Assembly: GCA_017478855.1 (NCBI GenBank)
Contig: JAFVCX010000037.1
Span: forward strand, 1-48,754
DNA length: 48,754 nt
Reading direction: 5' to 3'
From: Muribaculaceae bacterium
Lineage (GTDB): Bacteria > Bacteroidota > Bacteroidia > Bacteroidales > Muribaculaceae
Below are positions 1 through 7,630 of this stretch, piece by piece. Positions within the stretch are counted from its first letter, which is position 1. The number at the start of each line of letters is the position of its first letter. The translations under genes were made by a program, and so were the position numbers. The notes below the pieces were generated by a model. It was given only the letters and a program-made list of their open reading frames with translations. It was not told the DNA's origin and made no database searches.

Positions 1-64
1 GATGTTGGCCATGTGGAGAAAAATTTGTAAATTAGCGGCCTTAAACAAAAAAATCGACACGACT

Positions 65-622
65 ATGAAAAAATCTTATGTATTTTTGGCAAAGGGCTTT
101 GAGGAAATCGAGGCTCTGACCGTGGTTGACGTGATGCGCCGCGCGGGGATGCCCGTGGAGATGATTGGGCCGCTGGTGCGCGACTGCGTGCGCGGTGCGC
201 ATGGCGTGGAGGTAATGGCCGATGACCATGTTTCGAATGTGGACCTTGACGATGCCGAGTGGCTGATATGCCCGGGCGGCATGCCGGGAGCCACCAATTT
301 GGCCGACAGCTTTGTGCTGACCGACATGCTGGTGGAGCACGCCGGGCGAGGCGGGCTGGTGGCAGCCATCTGCGCGTCGCCGGCAGTGGTTCTGGCCCCG
401 ATTGGGGTGCTGAACGGGCGCAAGGCCGTGTGCTATCCGGGCATGGAGGTGGACGGCTATGGCGTGCAGTGGCAGCCCCATGAGAGCGTGGTGACGGACG
501 GTAACATCGTGACTGGACGGGGTCCGGCAAGCGCAGCCGAGTTTACGCTGGCCCTCGTGCGCAAGTCGCTGGGCGAAGCCGCCGCAGCCGAGGTGGCCGC
601 CGGCATGCTGCTGAACATGTGA
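65..622 (+). CDS. DJ-1/PfpI family protein (DJ-1/YajL-like)
   Basis: This is a 185-residue, single-domain cytoplasmic protein of the DJ-1/ThiJ/PfpI superfamily. It has the family's nucleophile elbow, with Cys103 in AAICASPAVVL, and the N-terminal acidic residue that contacts that cysteine (Glu16 in GFEEIEALT). Known members act as glyoxalase III/deglycase-like or oxidative-stress proteins; the exact reaction cannot be read from the sequence. The length matches bacterial DJ-1 proteins. I chose the ATG at 65 because the frame upstream (from base 2) encodes residues unlike any DJ-1 N-terminus, while MKKSYVFLAKGF is the typical first strand. It is followed 92 bp later by fabG on the same strand. 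Confidence 0.9.
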   Translation: MKKSYVFLAKGFEEIEALTVVDVMRRAGMPVEMIGPLVRDCVRGAHGVEVMADDHVSNVDLDDAEWLICPGGMPGATNLADSFVLTDMLVEHAGRGGLVAAICASPAVVLAPIGVLNGRKAVCYPGMEVDGYGVQWQPHESVVTDGNIVTGRGPASAAEFTLALVRKSLGEAAAAEVAAGMLLNM

Positions 623-714
623 GGACGCAAATAATTTTCACCGTGGGGCACGGGGCTGCCGTGGAGCCGCCCGCCGCCCGACAATAAACGAATTCTTAAA
701 AAAACCGATTAGAA

Positions 715-1461
715 ATGAAATTGCTTGAAGGAAAAGTAGCACTCATCACGGGTGCGGCCCGCGGCATTGGCAAGGCCATCGCGCTGAAGTTTGCCGCCGA
801 GGGTGCCGACATCGCATTCACCGACCTTGTGATTGACGAGAACGGCCAAGAAACAGAACGTGAAATCGCCGCATTGGGCGTGAAAGCCAAAGGATATGCC
901 AGCAATGCCGCCAACTTTGCCGAAACAGAGGAAGTGGTGGCCAAGGTCAAAGAGGACTTTGGGCACATCGACATTCTGGTGAACAACGCCGGCATCACCA
1001 AAGACGGCATCATGTTGCGCATGAGCGAGGCCCAGTGGGATGCCGTGATTGCCGTGAACCTGAAATCGGCCTTCAACTTCATCCACGCCCTGCTGCCCAT
1101 CATGATGCGTCAGCGCGGCGGCTCTATCATCAACATGGCCAGCGTGGTGGGCGTGCACGGCAATGCAGGCCAAGCCAACTACGCAGCCTCGAAGGCCGGC
1201 CTGATTGCGCTGGCCAAGAGTGTGGCGCAGGAGATGGGCAGCCGCGGCATCCGCGCCAACGCCATCGCTCCGGGCTTTATCGACACTGCCATGACGCAGG
1301 CGTTGCCCGAAGAGGTGCGCAAGGAGTGGGCCAAGAAGATTCCGCTGCGCCGTGGCGGCACGGTGGACGACATTGCTAACGTGGCAACGTTCCTCGCAAG
1401 CGACATGTCGGCCTATGTGACCGGCCAAGTGATTCAAGTGGACGGCGGCATGAACATGTGA
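715..1461 (+). CDS. fabG: 3-oxoacyl-[acyl-carrier-protein] reductase FabG
   Basis: This is a 248-residue classical short-chain dehydrogenase. It would carry out the NADPH-dependent reduction of 3-oxoacyl-ACP in the type II fatty acid cycle. Visible motifs are the Rossmann glycine motif TGAARGIG (residues 12-19), NNAG (90-93), and the catalytic set Asn115, Ser143, Tyr156 (YAASK) and Lys160. The C-terminal VTGQVIQVDGGMNM is characteristic of FabG. The length is exactly that of the family. A strong hairpin terminator follows 24 bp after the stop. Other SDR reductases share the motifs, but the whole-length resemblance to FabG is strong. Confidence 0.9.
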   Translation: MKLLEGKVALITGAARGIGKAIALKFAAEGADIAFTDLVIDENGQETEREIAALGVKAKGYASNAANFAETEEVVAKVKEDFGHIDILVNNAGITKDGIMLRMSEAQWDAVIAVNLKSAFNFIHALLPIMMRQRGGSIINMASVVGVHGNAGQANYAASKAGLIALAKSVAQEMGSRGIRANAIAPGFIDTAMTQALPEEVRKEWAKKIPLRRGGTVDDIANVATFLASDMSAYVTGQVIQVDGGMNM

Positions 1462-1484
1462 CGGGCGGCCGACCGCAAAATACG

Positions 1485-1532
1485 GCGGGGGCGCATCTGC
1501 GAGCTTGATGCTCAGATGCGTCCCCGCTTTTT
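1485..1532 (+). terminator. Rho-independent terminator after fabG
   Basis: A 15-bp stem (1485-1499 with 1513-1527, one G-T wobble) closes a 13-nt loop and is followed by a run of T. It lies between fabG and the convergent small membrane protein gene. Confidence 0.85.
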
Positions 1533-1560
1533 GTGTTTTCGCTAACGATGAGGGGTGCGG

Positions 1561-1767
1561 TCAGTCGCACCACGAAATGGCGAGGCAGACTATGGCGAAG
1601 GCCAAGATGCACAGCACTACCACGAGGTGCACCTTGCGGCTGGTGGCGTTGCCCTCCACGTCGCCTTCGGGATGATGGTGGGCGCTGCGGCTGTGCGACA
1701 CCACAGCCATCGCAAGCATGGCAGCCACCACCATGCCAATGAGGATCCAGAGCAAGTGAGTAGTCAT
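1561..1767 (-). CDS. Small two-helix membrane protein, unknown function
   Basis: This is a 68-residue protein with two hydrophobic segments (about residues 5-24 and 47-65) joined by a His-rich polar loop (HSRSAHHHPEGD). It is probably an inner-membrane protein. It starts 28 bp downstream of the DUF695 gene on the same strand, so the two probably form an operon. I do not recognise a family. A real gene is supported by the clean helix-loop-helix pattern and the operon position, but the size leaves doubt. Confidence 0.55.
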   Translation of the reverse strand: MTTHLLWILIGMVVAAMLAMAVVSHSRSAHHHPEGDVEGNATSRKVHLVVVLCILAFAIVCLAISWCD

Positions 1768-1795
1768 GACATTTCTGTTTTTATGCGTTTGTCGG

Positions 1796-2242
1796 TTATT
1801 CGCCCTCGGTCACCTCGCACTGGCACATCTCGTCATATTCGGCCCATTGGGGATCTTCCTCGGCATAGAACGAGAGGGGCAGCAGCTCAAAGGGGCTGAG
1901 GATGGCGTTGAGTTTCTTTTGAAAAATGTGGAGGCTGCGCGTGTAGAAGACGTAGTTGCGCTCGCCGTCGCCGGTGTAGATGCCCGTGAGAATAGCCACG
2001 GGGTCGCGCGAGAAGTCGGCCTTGAAGGCCTCGGTGACTTGCTCCATGAGGCGGCTGGTGTGCAGCTGTGGCAGGCCGGCGGCATCGGGCTCGTAGGGCC
2101 ACGTGACCTCGATGCGATACACATAGAAGCCCAAGTCGCGTGCCGGCTGCAAACCGCGGCGGCCGGTGACCATAATCAGGCGGTGGTTAGAACTTTCGGT
2201 GGGAGCTGTCCACCAGTCGTCGGTGAGTTTCAATTTGGCCAT
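1796..2242 (-). CDS. DUF695 domain-containing protein
   Basis: This is a 148-residue soluble protein with no signal peptide. The central and C-terminal part resembles the DUF695 family, including the pattern YVFYTRSLHIFQKKLN followed by an acidic tail with DPQWAEYDEM. No biochemical function is established that I know of. It is the first gene of a probable two-gene unit with the small membrane protein downstream. A near-consensus -7 box (TAACTTAG, 2270-2277 on this strand) lies just upstream, back to back with the promoter of the next rightward gene. Confidence 0.7.
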   Translation of the reverse strand: MAKLKLTDDWWTAPTESSNHRLIMVTGRRGLQPARDLGFYVYRIEVTWPYEPDAAGLPQLHTSRLMEQVTEAFKADFSRDPVAILTGIYTGDGERNYVFYTRSLHIFQKKLNAILSPFELLPLSFYAEEDPQWAEYDEMCQCEVTEGE

Positions 2243-2337
2243 AACGAGTGTGGTTATTGAATTTGCCCTCTAAGTTAGCGAGAAATGTTCACATGCGCAC
2301 CCTAACGGGCCCAGAAAGTGCATTTTTGACGCAAAAT

Positions 2338-2368
2338 TTTGCCAATAAGGGATTTTTGCCTACTTTTG
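2338..2368 (+). promoter_or_regulatory. Bacteroidota housekeeping promoter (TTTG-N19-TACTTTTG)
   Basis: TTTG at 2338-2341 and TACTTTTG at 2361-2368 are separated by exactly 19 bp, which matches the Bacteroidota -33/-7 consensus. Transcription would start near 2375, about 140 nt before the next start codon. Confidence 0.75.
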
Positions 2369-2374
2369 CAGTCA

Positions 2375-2513
2375 CATTTTTGCGCGACCCGCGATGGGTG
2401 GACGCAAAAACGCGAAGCAAAGCACCCCACCGTGACGGTGCTTTGAGCCGAAAATCGGCAAGATCCTTGCCTCTATGAGCAGGGTTCTGAGTACGAACCA
2501 AAAATTGAATTGA
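2375..2513 (+). promoter_or_regulatory. Structured 5' leader, candidate cis-regulatory RNA
   Basis: This is the stretch between the predicted transcription start and the thioredoxin-like gene. It holds a series of hairpins: TTTTTGCG/CGCAAAAA (2377-2384 with 2403-2410, enclosing ACCC/GGGT), a perfect 9-bp stem CAAAGCACC/GGTGCTTTG (2418-2426 with 2437-2445), CCGA/TCGG (2448-2451 with 2455-2458), and an imperfect stem 2462-2470 with 2479-2487. The last stem overlaps a competing stem GGTTC/GAACC (2483-2487 with 2495-2499), so two folds exclude each other. It matches no riboswitch class that I can name. It could instead be an independent small RNA. Confidence 0.5.
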
Positions 2514-2987
2514 ATGACTAAATCACAAATCACGCTTGTGACGTTGGCGATTTTGCTCCTATTCACCTCGGCCTACTACAACACACCCGCCGATGGGCGT
2601 GTGGGTTATCAAGCACCGGAATTGCTGCTGGGCAACGAGGACGACGACATTCATTTGAACGCATGGCGCGGGCAGTATGTGCTGGTGACGTTTTGGGCAT
2701 CGGCGCAGCCGGAGTCGCGCATTGCCAATATGCGCTATGACCGCGCAGCCAGCCAGCTGGCGGTGAAGCACTTGTCGGTCAATCTGGATGAGAGTGAGCG
2801 TTTGTGGAAGCAACTTGTGGCCGTGGATGGCCTTGCTTCCGGCGGGCAACGTCACTGCGAACTGAGCCACCACAGCGCGCTGAGGCGCGTTTGGCGGCAA
2901 AACGGCACTTTTTGCAGTTTTCTGATTGCCCCCGACGGCAAAATCGTGAGCAAGAACCCGTCGCTGCGCGACCTGCGGCAACTCTAA
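2514..2987 (+). CDS. Thioredoxin-like fold protein lacking the CxxC motif
   Basis: This is a 157-residue protein with an N-terminal hydrophobic segment (residues 6-20, a signal anchor or signal peptide) and then a TlpA/thioredoxin-like domain. The strand-turn region VLVTFWASAQPESR aligns with the usual VLVNFWASWCxPCR, but both active cysteines are replaced (Gln65-Pro66-Glu67-Ser68). Strand and loop features such as IAPDGKIVSKNPS near the C-terminus still fit the fold. It is probably periplasmic or membrane-anchored. The loss of the redox pair suggests a binding or structural role and not oxidoreduction. It sits alone behind the structured leader and in front of a strong terminator. Confidence 0.7.
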   Translation: MTKSQITLVTLAILLLFTSAYYNTPADGRVGYQAPELLLGNEDDDIHLNAWRGQYVLVTFWASAQPESRIANMRYDRAASQLAVKHLSVNLDESERLWKQLVAVDGLASGGQRHCELSHHSALRRVWRQNGTFCSFLIAPDGKIVSKNPSLRDLRQL

Positions 2988-3014
2988 GCGGCCTCACGAG
3001 GCCTAAACGCAAAG

Positions 3015-3052
3015 CGGGGATGCCAACTCACATGCTGGGCATCCCCGTTTTT
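3015..3052 (+). terminator. Rho-independent terminator
   Basis: A perfect 10-bp stem CGGGGATGCC/GGCATCCCCG (3015-3024 with 3038-3047) is followed by TTTTTA. It ends the thioredoxin-like gene. Confidence 0.85.
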
Positions 3053-3176
3053 ATTCGGAACTTTAGCACCTTGGAAATTTGTATTGGCAATCCAACAAAT
3101 GTCCAATGACGTAATTCTGTGAATCAAGTCTTCGCACGTTGTCTATGACAGCGTGTGTCAGCAACTTGCATCATCG

Positions 3177-3251
3177 TCGGGGTACCTGGATTCGAACCAG
3201 GGACTTCCTGCTCCCAAAGCAGGCGCGCTAACCGGACTGCGCTACACCCCG
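3177..3251 (-). tRNA. tRNA-Pro(TGG)
   Basis: On the minus strand there is a full cloverleaf. The acceptor stem CGGGGTG pairs with TACCCCG, the anticodon stem is CCTGC/GCAGG with loop TTTGGGA (anticodon TGG, proline), and the T arm contains GGTTCGAATCC. The discriminator is A and no CCA is encoded. It lies between the thioredoxin-like gene and aspS and is transcribed away from aspS. Confidence 0.95.
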
Positions 3252-3370
3252 AATGCTTTCCTTTTGCAAAAAGCGGTGCAAAGGTAAGCGATTTTTTTGA
3301 GTTGCCAATCTTTTATTTCAAAAAAATGATTTTTTTGGCGTTTTTGGGCGCGATTACGACGAAAATGTGC

Positions 3371-3378
3371 TAACTTTG
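3371..3378 (+). promoter_or_regulatory. -7 promoter element of aspS
   Basis: TAACTTTG, a consensus Bacteroidota -7 box, lies 43 bp upstream of the aspS ATG. No TTTG sits at the ideal 19-20 bp distance, although T-rich sequence lies a little further upstream. Confidence 0.6.
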
Positions 3379-3421
3379 CACGTTTTAACGAGTTCAAACC
3401 TAAAAATCGACATACAAAGCA

Positions 3422-5179
3422 ATGTATAGAACCAAGACATGTGGAGAGCTTCGGCTGGCTCAGGCCGGCGAGCAGGTGACTTTGGCCGGATGGGTGCAGC
3501 GCACTCGCAAGATGGGCGGCATGACCTTTGTGGACTTGCGCGACCGCTATGGTATTACGCAGATTGTGTTTAACAACGAAGTGGACGCGCCGCTGTGCGA
3601 GGCGGCCAACCGCTTGGGGCGCGAATATGTGGTGCAAGTCACCGGCACGGTGGCCGAGCGTTCAAGCAAAAATCCCAATATGCCCACGGGCGACATCGAA
3701 ATCATCGCCAGCCGGCTTACGGTGCTAAGTACCAGCGCGACCCCGCCATTCACCATCGAGGACAATACCGATGGCGGCGATGACCTGCGCATGAAATATC
3801 GATATCTGGACCTGCGCCGCAATGCCGTGCGCCGCAACTTGGAGCTGCGCCACCGCATGACGATTTTGATTCGCAATTTCCTTGACTCCCGCGACTTCAT
3901 CGAGGTGGAAACTCCTATTCTGATTGGGTCCACACCCGAGGGCGCACGCGACTTCGTGGTACCCTCACGCATGAATCCGGGTCAATTTTATGCCTTGCCG
4001 CAAAGCCCGCAAACGCTCAAGCAGTTGCTCATGGTGGCCGGTTTTGACCGCTACTTCCAAATTGCCAAGTGTTTCCGCGACGAGGACTTGCGAGCCGACC
4101 GCCAGCCCGAATTCACGCAGATTGACTGCGAAATGAGTTATGTGCATCAAGAAGACGTGCTGGAGATTTTTGAAGACATGGCACGCCACCTCTTCAAAGA
4201 GGTGCGCGGCGTGGAGCTGCCGGCCAAACTCACCCAAATGACTTGGCACGAGGCCATGCGCCTCTATGGCAGCGACAAGCCTGACCTGCGCTTCGGGATG
4301 GAGTTTGTGGAGCTCATCGACGTGCTCCGTGGCACCGGCACTTTCACCGTGTTTGACACGGCCGAATATATAGGAGGCATCTGCGCCAAAGGCTGTGCCA
4401 GCTACACACGCAAGCAGATTGATGCCCTCACCGACTTTGTGAAACGCCCGCAGGTGGGAGCCAAAGGACTCGTCTATGCCCGCGTGCAGGAGGACGGCAA
4501 CGTGAAGTCGAGCATTGATAAGTTCTACACACAGGAAGTGTTGCAGAACGTGAAGAAAGTCATGGGTGCCGAGCCCGGCGACCTGATGCTGATTCTATCG
4601 GGCGACAACGCGATGAAAACCCGCAAGCAGCTGTGTGAGCTGCGCCTCGAAATGGGCGAGCAACTGGGCTTGCGCGACAAAAACCGCTTTAAATGCCTGT
4701 GGATTGTGGACTTCCCACTCTTTGAGTGGAGCGACGAGGAACAACGCCTCATGGCTACTCACCACCCCTTCACGATGCCCAACCCCGACGACATTCCCCT
4801 GCTCGACGAGCATCCTGAGCGCGTGCGTGCTATGGCCTATGATTTCGTGTGCAACGGCTTCGAAGTGGGCGGCGGCAGCCTGCGTATCCACGATGGCGAG
4901 TTGCAGGCCAAAATGTTTGAGATTCTGGGCTTCACCCCCGAGAAAGCCATGGCGCAATTCGGCTTCCTGATCAACGCCTTCAAATATGGGGCGCCTCCTC
5001 ACGCCGGCCTCGCCGTTGGCCTCGACCGTTTTGTGAGCATCATGGCCGGGCTTGACAGCATTCGCGACTGCATCGCCTTCCCCAAGAACAACAGTGGCCG
5101 CGACGTGATGCTGGAGGCTCCCAGCGAGATTGCGCAAGAGCAACTCGATGAGCTGAACCTCATTTTGAAGAAAAACTAA
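3422..5179 (+). CDS. aspS: Aspartate--tRNA ligase
   Basis: This is a 585-residue class II aminoacyl-tRNA synthetase that charges tRNA with aspartate in the cytoplasm. It has an N-terminal OB-fold anticodon-binding domain (about 1-110). The catalytic core follows, with motif 1 around [20 protein letters not shown], motif 2 around [19 protein letters not shown], a bacterial GAD-type insertion, and motif 3 near the C-terminus ([13 protein letters not shown]). The length is typical of the bacterial-type enzyme. Whether it is discriminating or also charges tRNA-Asn cannot be decided here. It has its own -7 promoter box and is followed 27 bp later by the Nif3-like gene, so the downstream genes may be co-transcribed. 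Confidence 0.97.
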   Translation: MYRTKTCGELRLAQAGEQVTLAGWVQRTRKMGGMTFVDLRDRYGITQIVFNNEVDAPLCEAANRLGREYVVQVTGTVAERSSKNPNMPTGDIEIIASRLTVLSTSATPPFTIEDNTDGGDDLRMKYRYLDLRRNAVRRNLELRHRMTILIRNFLDSRDFIEVETPILIGSTPEGARDFVVPSRMNPGQFYALPQSPQTLKQLLMVAGFDRYFQIAKCFRDEDLRADRQPEFTQIDCEMSYVHQEDVLEIFEDMARHLFKEVRGVELPAKLTQMTWHEAMRLYGSDKPDLRFGMEFVELIDVLRGTGTFTVFDTAEYIGGICAKGCASYTRKQIDALTDFVKRPQVGAKGLVYARVQEDGNVKSSIDKFYTQEVLQNVKKVMGAEPGDLMLILSGDNAMKTRKQLCELRLEMGEQLGLRDKNRFKCLWIVDFPLFEWSDEEQRLMATHHPFTMPNPDDIPLLDEHPERVRAMAYDFVCNGFEVGGGSLRIHDGELQAKMFEILGFTPEKAMAQFGFLINAFKYGAPPHAGLAVGLDRFVSIMAGLDSIRDCIAFPKNNSGRDVMLEAPSEIAQEQLDELNLILKKN

Positions 5180-5206
5180 ATCTATTGCTTATTCTCCCCC
5201 CTATAT

Positions 5207-6040
5207 ATGGCAACGTTTCCCATCACAGTTCACACCATAGCACGCGCCATCGAGGAAAACGCTCCCCTGCGCTACCAAGAGGGCTATGACAACGCCGGCA
5301 TGCAAGTGGGCAACCGGCAGGCCGAGGTGCGAGGGGTGTTGCTATGCACCGACGTAACCCCTGCCGTGGTGCAAGAAGCCGTGGAGCGCGGCCGCAACCT
5401 CATCGTGTCGCACCACCCGCTCATTTTTCACGGGTTGAAAAAAATTGCGCGGCGCGACTATGTGGAGTGCATTGTAGAGCAAGCCATCAAGCACGACATC
5501 AACATTTACAGTGCCCACACCAATATGGACAACACGCCGGGTGGGGTGTCGTGGCACATGGCCCGCAAGTTAGAACTGGAGTTTGAAGATTTGCAGGTGC
5601 TGGAAGGCCGGCGCGACGACGCGATAGCCCCACTGGGCGGCGACATTCCTGTGCTGTATGGCTCCGGCGTGATTGGCAGCATCGCGCCCATGCCCATGCT
5701 GGACTTCTTGCGGCTGGTGAAAACCAAATTCCGTGCCAGCGTGGTGCGCTACGGCGGCAGCCTGCGAGGCGAGGTGAGCCGCGTGGCTTTGTGTGGCGGA
5801 GCGGGAGCTTTCCTCATCGACGAGGCCATCGCGCAAGGCGCCGACGTGCTCATCACCGGCGATGTGAAGTATCACGAATTCATGAAGAGCATGAACGGCA
5901 TTGTGGTGGCCGATATCGGCCACTATGAGAGTGAGCAATTTACAAAAGAAATATTTTTTGAGATTATTCAAGGAATTAATCCTACCTTTGCGGTGGATTT
6001 CGCACGCAAAGAGGAGAATCAGATTAACTACCTATTATAA
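5207..6040 (+). CDS. Nif3-like dinuclear metal centre protein (YbgI family)
   Basis: This is a 277-residue cytoplasmic protein of the NIF3/YbgI (GTP cyclohydrolase 1 type 2 homologue) family. The metal-binding residues of the family are visible as SHHPLIFHG, HTNMDNTPGGVS and the C-terminal pattern DIGHYESEQ. It lacks the PII/CutA-like insertion that makes many homologues about 365 residues long and is nearer the short E. coli YbgI form. Members assemble into hexameric rings, and the physiological reaction is not firmly established. It is placed 27 bp after aspS and only 5 bp before the zinc-ribbon gene, a pairing I recall in many Bacteroidota. Confidence 0.88.
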   Translation: MATFPITVHTIARAIEENAPLRYQEGYDNAGMQVGNRQAEVRGVLLCTDVTPAVVQEAVERGRNLIVSHHPLIFHGLKKIARRDYVECIVEQAIKHDINIYSAHTNMDNTPGGVSWHMARKLELEFEDLQVLEGRRDDAIAPLGGDIPVLYGSGVIGSIAPMPMLDFLRLVKTKFRASVVRYGGSLRGEVSRVALCGGAGAFLIDEAIAQGADVLITGDVKYHEFMKSMNGIVVADIGHYESEQFTKEIFFEIIQGINPTFAVDFARKEENQINYLL

Positions 6041-6045
6041 CATCT

Positions 6046-6816
6046 ATGGCTAAAAAAGAACAAGAACTGACAGTAGAAGAACGACTTAAAGCGCTCTATC
6101 AGTTGCAAAAAATCCTGTCGGAAGTGGACCGCATCAAAACTTTGCGCGGCGACCTTCCTCTTGAGGTGCAAGACTTGGAGGACACGATTCAGGGCCTCCA
6201 AACCCGCTTGGGCAACTTCAACGAGCAGATTGCAGCTCTCAAAGAGGACATCACCCGTCAGGAGGCAGCCCGCAACGAGGCCATTGCACTCATCGACAAA
6301 TATACGAAAGATCAAGACAATGTGCGCAACAACCGCGAATATGATTATCTGACCAAAGAGATTGAGTATCAGCACCTCAACATCGAATTGGCCGAAAAGA
6401 AAATCAACGAGGCCGCACGCAAAATCGAGTTTATAGGCACCGAGATTGAAGGAGCCAAAGAGCAACTGCTCGACCATGAGCATGTGCTCGAAGAGAAAAA
6501 GAGCGAGCTGAACGAAATCGTGTCGGAAACGAAGCAGAGCGAGGAGAAACTGCGCGAGCAGGCCAAGCGCATCGAGAACAAGATTGACGACCGCTTGCTC
6601 ACCGCCTTCAAGCGAATTCGCAAGAACGCGCGCAACGGTTTGGGCGTGGTGTATGTGCAGCGCAATGCCTGCGGCGGCTGTTTCAATCGCATTCCGCCCC
6701 AACGACAGATGGAAATCAAGATGCGCAAGAAAATCATCGTGTGTGAGTATTGCGGACGCATCCTTGTGGATCCGGCACTGGCAGGCGTGAGCGATGCCGA
6801 CGCAAAGAACTCATAA
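6046..6816 (+). CDS. Coiled-coil protein with C-terminal C4 zinc ribbon
   Basis: This is a 256-residue protein. Residues about 8-190 are almost entirely heptad-rich coiled coil (charged, Glu/Lys/Gln-rich, no membrane segment). The C-terminus is a C4 zinc ribbon with CGGC followed by CEYCGRIL, as in the CT398-like/zf-RING_7 family. It starts 5 bp after the Nif3-like gene stop, so translation is probably coupled. Members are suspected to bind nucleic acid or act as adaptors in secretion or chaperone systems; none of this can be fixed from sequence. Confidence 0.85.
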   Translation: MAKKEQELTVEERLKALYQLQKILSEVDRIKTLRGDLPLEVQDLEDTIQGLQTRLGNFNEQIAALKEDITRQEAARNEAIALIDKYTKDQDNVRNNREYDYLTKEIEYQHLNIELAEKKINEAARKIEFIGTEIEGAKEQLLDHEHVLEEKKSELNEIVSETKQSEEKLREQAKRIENKIDDRLLTAFKRIRKNARNGLGVVYVQRNACGGCFNRIPPQRQMEIKMRKKIIVCEYCGRILVDPALAGVSDADAKNS

Positions 6817-6873
6817 CACGCACCGCTTGCAAAGGCTCCCTCTTTCCTAAGATTCGCACAACCCTATAAGCTC

Positions 6874-7503
6874 ATGAACGGCATCGGCAAACTCTACTTC
6901 CGATACGGCACCATGGGGTCGGCCAAGACGGCACTGCTGCTCACCCAAGCCTATAACTTTGAGGAGCGCGGCATGCAATACTTGTGCATGAAACCCATCA
7001 TCGACGACCGTGAGAAAGAAAACGTGATTCGCTCGCGCATTGGCATTGAACGCCGATGCGAGTGGATTTATCGCGACACCGACATCTACGAGATGGTGAA
7101 GCGCCTTTATGAGGAAACGCTTCAAGTGAAGGACTGGATTCTCATTGACGAAGCCCAGTTCCTCTCGCGCCAGCAAGTTGACCAGTTGGCGCGTGTGGTC
7201 GATGACTTTGGCACGCACGTGGTGTGCTATGGGTTGCGCACCGACTTTCAGTCGAAATCCTTCGAGGGGAGCCAGCGTCTTTTTGAACTGGCCGACAGCA
7301 TCGATGAAATCAAGAGCACCTGTTCCTGCGGCCGCAAGACCATCATCAATGCCCGCATCGACAGCGAGGGAAACATCGTGACCGACGGCAACCAAGTGGA
7401 GATAGGTGGCGACGACAAATATGTGGCCCTGTGCCGCCGCTGCTGGCGCAACCGCCGCATCGAGAGCGCCAAACGCAATGCCATCAACTTCGACAAAGAT
7501 TAG
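6874..7503 (+). CDS. tdk: Thymidine kinase
   Basis: This is a 209-residue type II thymidine kinase that phosphorylates thymidine with ATP in the salvage pathway. The variant P-loop GTMGSAKTALLL lies near the N-terminus, DEAQF contains the catalytic glutamate, and the lasso domain keeps four zinc cysteines (CSCGRK and CRRC). I chose the start at 6874 because it gives the normal short N-terminus before the P-loop. It is 57 bp downstream of the zinc-ribbon gene and is followed by a very strong terminator. Confidence 0.95.
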   Translation: MNGIGKLYFRYGTMGSAKTALLLTQAYNFEERGMQYLCMKPIIDDREKENVIRSRIGIERRCEWIYRDTDIYEMVKRLYEETLQVKDWILIDEAQFLSRQQVDQLARVVDDFGTHVVCYGLRTDFQSKSFEGSQRLFELADSIDEIKSTCSCGRKTIINARIDSEGNIVTDGNQVEIGGDDKYVALCRRCWRNRRIESAKRNAINFDKD

Positions 7504-7543
7504 TCTGCCGGCACGCATCCTTGATGCACAGGCATAAACACAC

Positions 7544-7587
7544 GCAGGGCAGCAAGTGACATCACTTGCTGCCCTGCGCGGTTTTTT
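7544..7587. terminator. Bidirectional-type terminator between convergent genes
   Basis: A perfect 16-bp stem (7544-7559 with 7562-7577) with a 2-nt centre is followed by GCGG and six T. It separates tdk from the convergent nucleotidyltransferase-like gene. The T-run serves tdk; the stem may also stop leftward transcription. Confidence 0.85.
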
Positions 7588-7630
7588 ATGTGGCCTTTTT
7601 TTGCCACAACGACGACGCAAGCGGTCCTTC

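Noticed and set aside
2248-2478. A 76-codon frame across the promoter and leader of the thioredoxin-like gene
   Set aside because: It overlaps a consensus promoter and several perfect hairpins and shows no protein character.
3155-3373. A 72-codon frame across the tRNA-Pro gene
   Set aside because: It translates the tRNA cloverleaf, a known artefact; nothing protein-like follows.
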